Positions 8,222 through 15,023 of a DNA stretch of 39,431 nucleotides are shown here, piece after piece. Under the pieces are notes generated by a model, which saw only the letters and a program-made list of their open reading frames with translations, did not search any database and was not told where the DNA came from. The stretch comes from Bacteroidia bacterium (GTDB taxonomy: Bacteria; Bacteroidota; Bacteroidia; Chitinophagales; BACL12), in NCBI GenBank assembly GCA_030432405.1, contig JAUIHG010000009.1, forward strand, positions 1 to 39,431, given 5' to 3'. The first letter of the stretch is position 1; the number at the start of each line of letters is the position of its first letter. The translations under genes and the position numbers were made by a program.

Positions 8222-8252
8222 AGAGCCGTCTCCTTCCGGGGGGACGGCTTTT
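8222..8252 (+). terminator. Rho-independent terminator of paralog 2
   Basis: AGCCGTCTCC pairs with GGGGACGGCT around a short loop and is followed directly by a run of T. It lies 50 bp after the paralog 2 stop codon. Confidence 0.85.
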
Positions 8253-8255
8253 TTC

Positions 8256-8321
8256 GGCCCCAACCAAGTGGTCCGCGAGGGGGTGCGCTTTGAGTGCCCT
8301 CGTTGTGAAGGGTAGGCTGTG
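8256..8321 (-). repeat. Intergenic repeat element, inverted copy
   Basis: Reverse complement of this stretch matches 8392-8455. The outer 25 bases (8297-8321) are a perfect inverted match to 8392-8416; the rest matches imperfectly, including a GCGG-CC-CT core and a GGTTGGGG end. Confidence 0.8.
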
Positions 8322-8373
8322 CCGAAGCATCTACGGCCTGACAGGGAGGGAACTTTTCATTTGCTGAAGCAGA

Positions 8374-8469
8374 GGCCTCCGGAATGCTCGTCACAGCCTA
8401 CCCTTCACAACGAGGGGAGTGGTGCGTGCCCCGCAGCGGTCCGCTGGGTCGGGGCGCTGCAAAAGGTAG
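8374..8469 (+). repeat. Intergenic repeat element, direct copy A
   Basis: Starts CTCCGGAATGCTCG, carries the 25-base inverted arm (8392-8416), then CGTGCCCCGCAGCGGTCCGC and ends GCAAAAGGTAG. It contains a small internal hairpin CAGCGG-T-CCGCTG. It repeats at 8471 with an offset of 96-97 bp. Confidence 0.8.
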
Positions 8470-8470
8470 G

Positions 8471-8567
8471 GGGCTCCGGAACGCTCGGCCAGGGTGTTCC
8501 CTTTCCCGAAGGGGTGTGTACGTGCCCCGCAGCGGTCCGCTGGGTTGGGGTGTTCGCAAAAGTTGAG
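8471..8567 (+). repeat. Intergenic repeat element, direct copy B
   Basis: Starts CTCCGGAACGCTCG and ends GCAAAAGTTGAG. The 20-base core at 8521 (CGTGCCCCGCAGCGGTCCGC) is identical to copy A at 8425. The middle differs and lacks the 25-base inverted arm. The rest of the gap, 8568-8699, holds an AT-richer leader for paralog 3 with no clear motif. Confidence 0.75.
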
Positions 8568-8699
8568 CAAGGTTTAGTATTGGTGGACGGGGATGCAGCT
8601 AGGCAGTGTATTCGATAAATTGACATGCGTTTTCTGCGAATTCATGGGCTATCTTGTGGGTTGATGGATAAGACAATCCACCTGTGTTTTAACGAACAT

Positions 8700-10154
8700 A
8701 TGGCTATGCACTGCAAGACATCAAGCAGCGTGAAACTGCAGTTCATCCTGTTGCTTTTTTTGCAATTGGGCTTGGGGATGGAACGTCCTGTTTTTGCTTC
8801 ACACTTTATGGGAGGTGAAATGACAGCCCGGCATCTCAGTGGGTATGACTATGAATTGCATCTGACGGTGTACCGCGATACGGTCGGCGTACATATGGAC
8901 AGTTTTGCAAACATTGTAGTTTATGATGGTCCGCTTGTCGTAGCCGGTTCCTACTGCACCTTTACCGACTCCTCGGGATACTTGCTGCCGTTGTTCCCCT
9001 ACGGAGTGGAAGTCTACCATTTTATTGACACGATAGCCTTTCCAGGCCCTGGCCAATATGCGTTGAAGTGGAAGTCGTGCTGCCGAAATGATGCCATTAA
9101 CAACGTGGCACCGGGGCCGAGTTATAGCATTTTCTTGAAAACGGACCTGACCGTCTCCGATACGGCTTTGGCCATGCCGAACTCCAGCCCGGCTTTTGTA
9201 CAAGAGCCGGTTGTGTTTATGCCCATCAATGAAGCCTGGAGTTACAATCCGATGGCCTACGATGTTGATGGCGATTCCATGGTTTGGAGCATTGACACGC
9301 CACTGACCTCCTACATCGATGATTACCACTTCCAGATTGCCGGGTACTACGATCCACCCGGCTACACTGTAAATCCTTTTACAATTGATCCGAATACCGG
9401 TAGCATCACTTGGACGCCCAAGATGGAAGGCAACTGGGTGGTTTCCATTCGGGTTGAGGAATTCAGGGGTGGTCAATCCATAGGCTCCATCGTCCGCGAC
9501 ATGCAGATGATTGTAGTCAATGAAGGGTATAATGGAGCCCGGTTCTGCAAGTTGGACGGTCTTGTTCCGCATCCTGCCGGAGGCTTTCGAGCAGACCTTC
9601 CTATGGGCGAAGCCTATGCCCTTAGGCTGCTTGTCGATGACCCGGACAATGGCAATCTGCCAAACCTTAACGCCTTTGGCGAAGTGTTTGACCTGGAGGA
9701 AAGTCCAGCACAATTTGAGACTTACCCAGTGTTCTTCGGTAAAGCATTGGAAGGTGTATTGGAATGGAGTCCTTTGCCTTTCCACCAGCGGTCCAATCCA
9801 TACATTACGGTGTTTCGATTGGACGATGGGGTTTATGCCAACGACCTCACCATTCGGCTTCGTGTAGTGGAACCAACCGTTTCAATACCTGCATTGACGG
9901 GAGACTTGGATGCACAGGTCTTTCCCAACCCTGGTTTTGGCCGATCAGTACTTCGCCTGGACTTGCGCTCCGCTCAAACCGTTGCCATTCGACTATTGAC
10001 GCGCGACGGCCGTCTGGAGGCAGATTACGGTGTTCAGGACATGGGCCGAGGGGTTAACGATTTTGTCCTGCCCGTTCTGGAGGCAGGGATGTATTACATA
10101 GAGGTGAAAGGTCAAGACGGTCGCCATGTTTTGCCGTTTGTAAGCCTTCAGTAA
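8700..10154 (+). CDS. SHxMGGE-family T9SS surface protein, paralog 3
   Basis: This 484-residue secreted protein could start at several in-frame ATGs; the one at 8700 (or 8706) gives a signal peptide with core LQFILLLFLQLGLG before ASHFMGGE. It keeps the family motifs KSCCRNDAI (Cys 127 and 128), AYDVDGDSMVW, and WTPKMEGNWV followed by IGSIVRDMQMIVV, identical in the last 13 residues to paralog 2. The type A T9SS sorting domain covers about residues 404-484 (QVFPNPGFGRSVL ... LEAGMYYIEV). Its G+C content is intermediate (9241-9300 is 50%) although its protein is closer to paralog 2 than to paralog 1. Function is probably at the cell surface; the substrate or partner is unknown. Confidence 0.87.
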   Translation: MAMHCKTSSSVKLQFILLLFLQLGLGMERPVFASHFMGGEMTARHLSGYDYELHLTVYRDTVGVHMDSFANIVVYDGPLVVAGSYCTFTDSSGYLLPLFPYGVEVYHFIDTIAFPGPGQYALKWKSCCRNDAINNVAPGPSYSIFLKTDLTVSDTALAMPNSSPAFVQEPVVFMPINEAWSYNPMAYDVDGDSMVWSIDTPLTSYIDDYHFQIAGYYDPPGYTVNPFTIDPNTGSITWTPKMEGNWVVSIRVEEFRGGQSIGSIVRDMQMIVVNEGYNGARFCKLDGLVPHPAGGFRADLPMGEAYALRLLVDDPDNGNLPNLNAFGEVFDLEESPAQFETYPVFFGKALEGVLEWSPLPFHQRSNPYITVFRLDDGVYANDLTIRLRVVEPTVSIPALTGDLDAQVFPNPGFGRSVLRLDLRSAQTVAIRLLTRDGRLEADYGVQDMGRGVNDFVLPVLEAGMYYIEVKGQDGRHVLPFVSLQ

Positions 10155-10565
10155 GGCCTTGCCAACGCATTGGCCATCGGTATGTAGCCGTTTGAGTGGC
10201 CATGTTGTGCCATCGGAGGGCTCCAGTTAACGGTGCTCAGTGGCTGCCTGCGATTTTTTTTAGGCATAGATGGCGCTTGATTATCACGCACTTACGCCTG
10301 AAATCCATTGGTCACCCGTTGTATTCGCCCGATACAGGGCGAAAGAATGCCATGCATAGGGCCTTAAAGACCATGGCAAAAGCGCGGAAAAAATGCCCAT
10401 ATGACGGGCAAAAAGCATCTGATCCCCAACGGATTACAACGGTTTTTAATGGGGTAACACCTTTTGGAACGGGGGCGTAAAGGGGGGTGACTTCGGGCCA
10501 GTGTTGTCCGGATTATGGCTGCCGGATGATAACGCAGCCCTTTGTTCACGCCAATATTCAGAACC
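10155..10565. other. Intergenic region with palindrome and small hairpins
   Basis: This 411-bp gap holds one perfect dispersed palindrome (10324-10343) and a small hairpin TGCCC-ATATGAC-GGGCA flanked by A runs near 10390-10410. It has a run of eight T near 10254. It should contain the end of the paralog 3 transcript and the promoter of the LamG gene, but I cannot place either with confidence. No credible open frame is seen. Confidence 0.5.
10324..10343. repeat. Dispersed palindrome TTCGCCC-GATACA-GGGCGAA
   Basis: Seven-base arms with a six-base loop, intergenic, about 170 bp after paralog 3. Confidence 0.8.
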
Positions 10566-11972
10566 ATGTATCGCAAGATCCTGGTGGCCGGTCTGATCCT
10601 CGGTGCCTTGACCGGTTACGCCCAACCATTTAGCAGTTACCTGTCCCTGGACGGGAGCACCGATTACGCAGACCTCGGCAACACCACATTGTTGCCCGGC
10701 GGCTCCGACTTTACGGTCGAGGGCTGGATCCGCACCTGCGGTTCCGAAGGCAAGATTTTTGACGCCCGTGAAGCCGACAGCGGCGCGGGCCTGGAAATCG
10801 GCGTCTCCGCTACGGGTCAGTTTTCCGTCTTCATGCAAGGCCCGGGTGGTGTTTCCGATGTCACCGACACCCTGGCCCCCAACACCATGAGCGCCATCGG
10901 TTGGCACCACTTTGCTTTGGTGCACCGCGCACCGGACGTCAACCAGTTGATGATCGACGGCCGCGTGTTCCTGGAATTCACCCAGGCGTTCATGCCTTTT
11001 GACGGCTTTGTGATTGGCCGTGCCGACAACGGGGCCTTCGGTTTCTTCGATGGCTTCATCGACGAGATGCGCGTGTCCGACATGGCCCGCTATTTCGACG
11101 GCTTCAACCCGCAAGGTCCCTTCAGCCCGGACGCCAATACCCTGGCCCTGTGGCACTTTGACGAAGCTGCTGGCACCAGCGAGTTCCTCGATGCCAGCCC
11201 CATGGCCAACGACCTGGATGCCATGGCAGGCGCCACCACCCGGACCAGCTTCAGTGTGAGCGGAGGCGGCAGCATGTGCAACGGCAGCAGCCTGGGCATG
11301 TCGGTTTTCGGTGGCGTGAGCTATGTCTGGAGCCCGTCCGTGGGCCTGGATGATCCCTTTTCGGAAACGCCTACGGCGAACCCTATCGAGACGACCTACT
11401 ACACCGTGATCGCTTCCAACCGCAACTCCTGTGAGGACATCGGCCTGGTGGGCGTGGTGGTCCGCGAAGACCCTGAAGCCTACGCCAGCTCGGCCATGCC
11501 GGAGATTTGCGAAGGCGACCGGACGCAGCTGTTCGCCGAAGGCGGCGTGAGCTACGAGTGGGATTTCGGCAGCGTGGCCCAGAATCCGCTGGTTACCCCG
11601 ACCGAGACCACGACCTACAGCGTGGACGTCACCGATGTGTACGGATGTGTGGGCAGCGCCCAGGTGACCGTGCAGGTGCGTTCCTGTGAAGGCTCGAGCG
11701 CCATCAACGACCAAAGCAGCATCCAGCTTTCCGCCGGTCCCAACCCGACCTGGGGCGAGCTGTGGGTGAACCTGGCCCTGACCGAAGGTGCCGATGTGCA
11801 GTTGTCCATCGTGGATGCCCTGGGCCGCACCCTGCGCCAGGACGCGCTGGGCACCATGCCGGCCGGCCTGCACCGCCAGCACCTCAAAACGAGCCTCGCT
11901 CCGGGCAGCTACTGGCTGCTCATCGATGCGGGTACCGAGCGTGAAAGCGTACCCTTCGTGGTCAGCTTCTGA
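10566..11972 (+). CDS. LamG-domain T9SS-secreted protein
   Basis: This 468-residue protein starts at the ATG at 10566 (MYRKILVAGLILGALTGYAQ), a clean signal peptide; the in-frame TTG at 10542 is less likely. Residues about 25-215 are a LamG/concanavalin-like jelly-roll: LSLDGSTDYADLG, FTVEGWIRT, WHHFALVHRA, FDGFIDEMRVSD and LALWHFDEAAGT are typical. Residues about 230-380 form two Ig-like segments (YVWSPSVGLDDP, ICEGDRTQLFAEGGVSYEW). The type A T9SS sorting domain covers about 388-468 (AGPNPTWGELWV ... DALGRT ... LAPGSYWLLI). LamG domains usually bind carbohydrate or protein; the ligand here is unknown. It is followed by a strong terminator. Confidence 0.9.
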   Translation: MYRKILVAGLILGALTGYAQPFSSYLSLDGSTDYADLGNTTLLPGGSDFTVEGWIRTCGSEGKIFDAREADSGAGLEIGVSATGQFSVFMQGPGGVSDVTDTLAPNTMSAIGWHHFALVHRAPDVNQLMIDGRVFLEFTQAFMPFDGFVIGRADNGAFGFFDGFIDEMRVSDMARYFDGFNPQGPFSPDANTLALWHFDEAAGTSEFLDASPMANDLDAMAGATTRTSFSVSGGGSMCNGSSLGMSVFGGVSYVWSPSVGLDDPFSETPTANPIETTYYTVIASNRNSCEDIGLVGVVVREDPEAYASSAMPEICEGDRTQLFAEGGVSYEWDFGSVAQNPLVTPTETTTYSVDVTDVYGCVGSAQVTVQVRSCEGSSAINDQSSIQLSAGPNPTWGELWVNLALTEGADVQLSIVDALGRTLRQDALGTMPAGLHRQHLKTSLAPGSYWLLIDAGTERESVPFVVSF

Positions 11973-11995
11973 TCGGTACCTGTGTGGATGCCGTT

Positions 11996-12012
11996 TTCGC
12001 CCGGGAGGCGAA
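11996..12012. repeat. Dispersed palindrome TTCGCC-CGGGA-GGCGAA
   Basis: Perfect six-base arms, 24 bp after the LamG gene stop codon, in the 3' untranslated region. Confidence 0.8.
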
Positions 12013-12106
12013 CCGCGCATCCGGGCACGGACAACAATCGACATGCAACCCCAGCGGGTGCGGCTTCCGGGAACTCCCGGTGAACGGTCGCCGCGCTACC
12101 GCGCAA

Positions 12107-12142
12107 GCCGGCTGTCCCCATGGGGCAGCCGGTTTTGTTTTT
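12107..12142 (+). terminator. Rho-independent terminator of the LamG gene
   Basis: CCGGCTGTCCCCA pairs with TGGGGCAGCCGG, a 12-13 base stem with almost no loop, followed by TTTTGTTTTT. Confidence 0.85.
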
Positions 12143-12193
12143 GGCGGTAGGTTGAACGGCGATCTATTGGAAAACGATGCCAAGGGTTCGCCC

Positions 12194-14809
12194 TTATGGC
12201 TGCACTATAAGCCGTTGCGCCCAGGTGTTGTCCTGGCTTTCGAGGATCACATGGTAAGCCCCTGGCGCAAGTCCCTGGATGCGCAATTGACCACATCCGT
12301 CTTGTGCTGGAGCGTTGGATGTCAGCACGGCCTTGCCGGCGAGGTCTGTGATGCGGTACGCCAAAATGCCATCAATTGACCGATTGAGGCAGAACTGCAC
12401 GGTAGACCCATTGTTTGGATTTGGGAACAACGTCAGTTCTTGGTTCAGTGCCGTTTCCAGGCCACTTGCTGTACTGTCTTGTGGAACGCTCCATTGGATG
12501 CTTGCGGTGTTGGTGACAATGGGCGGATTGAAATCGAAATAAATGGCACCGCGGTTGTCCAGCCGGTCGCCTTCGCCTAAAGGCGAATGCAAACCGATGC
12601 GGAACTTGACCCACCCCTGGCTTTCCAGCCAGCCTTCAGAGGTGTCTGGCAAAAAGATGCCTTCGTGACGGAACACGGCGATGTTGGGAGGCAGATACTC
12701 GATGGTGACGGGGTGGCTGCTGGCCAGCAATCGGAAACTGGAGAGGTCCAGCCAACCGGCGTCCAGGGTGTCGTGCACCACCACATTGACGGCAGGAGCG
12801 CTGCCCATGTTCTGGAAACGGATCAGATAGTCCAGTGAGTCAGGGCTGTATCCGTATTCCTGTAGGTCGTGGGTGTATTGTTGTGGGGCACTTGACCAGG
12901 ACACCTGTTTGTCGTTGGGGTCGTAAGGCACACCGATGTCCCAGCAGGCTGCGTCCACATTGTTAGTCGGGTTTTCATCCAGGCTATCCAACTGAATCCG
13001 GATGCTGTCGAAAATGCCTATAGGCGAAAGTGAACCAGTAAAGGCGATATCGAATACCACGGTGGTTCGGTGTGCATCACCGGGAAGCAATTCTGGAACG
13101 GGCCAATCCATCCGCGACCCTGTCGTGCTGTAGGTAGAGGAGGAGATGCTATCCAGGCTCAGCAAGGTGTCCAGGAAAAGAGAGGCCGTGGCGTCGTACA
13201 GGGGTTCAGTACCCAGATTTTTTACGTCAACAGTATAAACGCCTTGCAAACCGGCAAGTCCGGGAGAGACGGTCAGGTCTACCCATGCGTCATGGATCCC
13301 ATAGTTGGGCAACATGATGAAATCGACGGTTGTGTCCAGTTGGCCTGGATCAGGCAGAACGGTCTGCACTCCGGTACTTGGAAGCCCATATACATGGTAG
13401 GGAATAGTGTCAAGCACCACAAAGAGTGTGTCAGTCCTGGGATTGCTGTATGCGTATTGTCCGTCATCGAAGACAGCCACGGATGTACCATTGACCGACA
13501 ATCGGGCATTGGAAAAGGTGCGCTCACCTACATCGAAAACACTGTTTTCGTTTTCATCTACATAGACTCGTCCAGCAATGCCGGCAAAATCAAATGTGCC
13601 ACTGGTGTCCCATTCCACTACTCCGGCGCCGTTGTACCACAAGTGTTGTGATTGGTAAACTTTGTCCTCATGCACAGCCAAATGGCTGCTGACCAAATTG
13701 GAATCGCCCCATTGTGCGGACAGCCAACGGAGTTCACGTACCCAGTCCAACTCAAGGTCCGATCCAACCTTGATCAAACCGGGATATTGAAAGCTGTCTT
13801 GGATCACGTAATCGTTTATGGTGCTGATGTAAATAGAGCCGTTGTCGCTGGAGGCGATCGATGCTTGCTCCCCATACGTCAATGGGTCGATGTCCACCAC
13901 GCGCAATAGATTCCCAAACGCATCCAATTCATGCAATACATATTGGTGCAGTCGGAGGGAAGGGAAAATGGGTGAAGGGACTTCGGCTTTGTTGGATGCC
14001 ATTATGATTCGGCCGTCCGGCATAGGCAATAGCGTTCTGGAGGCCTCGTAGGTTCCGAAGACCCCTTCAATTCCCTTCGTGGACATCAAGGATCCGTCGG
14101 CCTGTAGTCGGAACAGCATGATCGAGTCCCACCCCCCGGGGAGGTCTTCCAGGCCAGTCGTTAGCAGGGTGGAGTCGGCCAGTTCGAGCACAGTGATTTC
14201 GGATAAAGCTTCGGTGGATTCTCGTGTTTGGGTGCTGGCCCATCGCCATACTTCATGGCCGTTTGCGTTGAGCTTCACCAAATATGTTTTGGCGGTAGTC
14301 CCAAATTCGAATTTTCCAGCGCCGACAAAGCCGCCATCGGAGCTGGCGAGAACATGGCTGAACTGCGATTTATCGACCAGCGCCGTATCTGTCCACCGCC
14401 ATACCAAGTTGCCCATGGAATCCAGGCGGGTGAGCTGGGCTCTTGCGTCGGAATTGGTGGGCAATCTCGAAGTATGGCCGGCCCAAACGCTTCCATTATC
14501 CTTGGTCAATGCCCCATCGTATACCCGCATGTTGCCGGTGTCTAGCTGCGTAGTCCATTCGGCTGTTCCATCTGCATTGGCCCCAACAACGTAAACCCAA
14601 TCCATGCCGTAGCTGGTGCTGTCCACAAAATCCACGTCTTTGATGCCGAGGTAGAATCCGCCGTCCGGTCTTGGTACAACATCAATGGGCCGGTCGTTGG
14701 TGTGTCCGAATGCCCCAACCGGATGCATGGAAAAGCCCCCCGGCGGTTGTGCTGCGGCAACCAAGCCCATGGCGATGATCACGGCCATAAGAGTAATTCT
14801 TCGCATCAT
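12194..14809 (-). CDS. Large T9SS-secreted beta-propeller/DUF7619 protein, copy 1
   Basis: This 871-residue protein starts with tandem ATGs (14809 and 14806) and a signal peptide (MRRITLMAVIIAMGLVAAAQ). Residues about 30-410 are short repeats such as LTRLDSMGNLVWRW and VKLNANGHEVWRW, typical of secreted beta-propellers. An SdrD-like beta segment follows (GRVYVDENENSVFDVGER), then a CARDB-like region, then from about 625 a DPNDK-type domain (YDPNDKQVSW, LDYLIRFQNMGSAPA) that matches my recollection of DUF7619. The type A sorting domain is about 795-871 (LTLFPNPNNGSTV ... LAPGAYHVIL). It has the same length as the next gene upstream and about 97% DNA identity with it across part of the DUF7619 region. 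Function is unknown; surface location is inferred. Confidence 0.9.
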   Translation of the reverse strand: MMRRITLMAVIIAMGLVAAAQPPGGFSMHPVGAFGHTNDRPIDVVPRPDGGFYLGIKDVDFVDSTSYGMDWVYVVGANADGTAEWTTQLDTGNMRVYDGALTKDNGSVWAGHTSRLPTNSDARAQLTRLDSMGNLVWRWTDTALVDKSQFSHVLASSDGGFVGAGKFEFGTTAKTYLVKLNANGHEVWRWASTQTRESTEALSEITVLELADSTLLTTGLEDLPGGWDSIMLFRLQADGSLMSTKGIEGVFGTYEASRTLLPMPDGRIIMASNKAEVPSPIFPSLRLHQYVLHELDAFGNLLRVVDIDPLTYGEQASIASSDNGSIYISTINDYVIQDSFQYPGLIKVGSDLELDWVRELRWLSAQWGDSNLVSSHLAVHEDKVYQSQHLWYNGAGVVEWDTSGTFDFAGIAGRVYVDENENSVFDVGERTFSNARLSVNGTSVAVFDDGQYAYSNPRTDTLFVVLDTIPYHVYGLPSTGVQTVLPDPGQLDTTVDFIMLPNYGIHDAWVDLTVSPGLAGLQGVYTVDVKNLGTEPLYDATASLFLDTLLSLDSISSSTYSTTGSRMDWPVPELLPGDAHRTTVVFDIAFTGSLSPIGIFDSIRIQLDSLDENPTNNVDAACWDIGVPYDPNDKQVSWSSAPQQYTHDLQEYGYSPDSLDYLIRFQNMGSAPAVNVVVHDTLDAGWLDLSSFRLLASSHPVTIEYLPPNIAVFRHEGIFLPDTSEGWLESQGWVKFRIGLHSPLGEGDRLDNRGAIYFDFNPPIVTNTASIQWSVPQDSTASGLETALNQELTLFPNPNNGSTVQFCLNRSIDGILAYRITDLAGKAVLTSNAPAQDGCGQLRIQGLAPGAYHVILESQDNTWAQRLIVQP
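12541..12889 (-). repeat. Near-identical tract, copy 1
   Basis: About ten differences by eye over some 345 bases to 15371-15719, whereas flanking parts of the two genes differ much more. It covers the DPNDK-type domain. Confidence 0.85.
12572..12587. repeat. Dispersed palindrome TTCGCC-TAAA-GGCGAA
   Basis: Perfect six-base arms, read on the minus strand as SPLGE. The identical copy lies at 15402. Confidence 0.8.
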
Positions 14810-15023
14810 GATGTTGATTTACCCAAGTTATGATTTATTATATCCGAAAGGGGGTGCTAACCTGAAGTTCAACGAACGTTGTGTCGGACTCCCGGTATAG
14901 CGGCTGAATCAGTTCCCAAATGCCATTTGCGTCAACTGCCGAGTCCTCTTCCATGGTGCGTTGGACACTTGTGTTATAGACAAAAGCTAACAGACAGGTA
15001 GGTACCTGAAACGACCCGGTGCG

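Noticed and set aside
8256..8567. CRISPR array
   Set aside because: Only two direct copies of about 96 bp plus an inverted one; no short repeats with regular unique spacers and no cas genes.
10446..12044. Long minus-strand open frame (532 codons) opposite the LamG gene
   Set aside because: The plus strand encodes a signal peptide, LamG domain, Ig-like segments and a sorting domain, and has a terminator; the minus frame has none.
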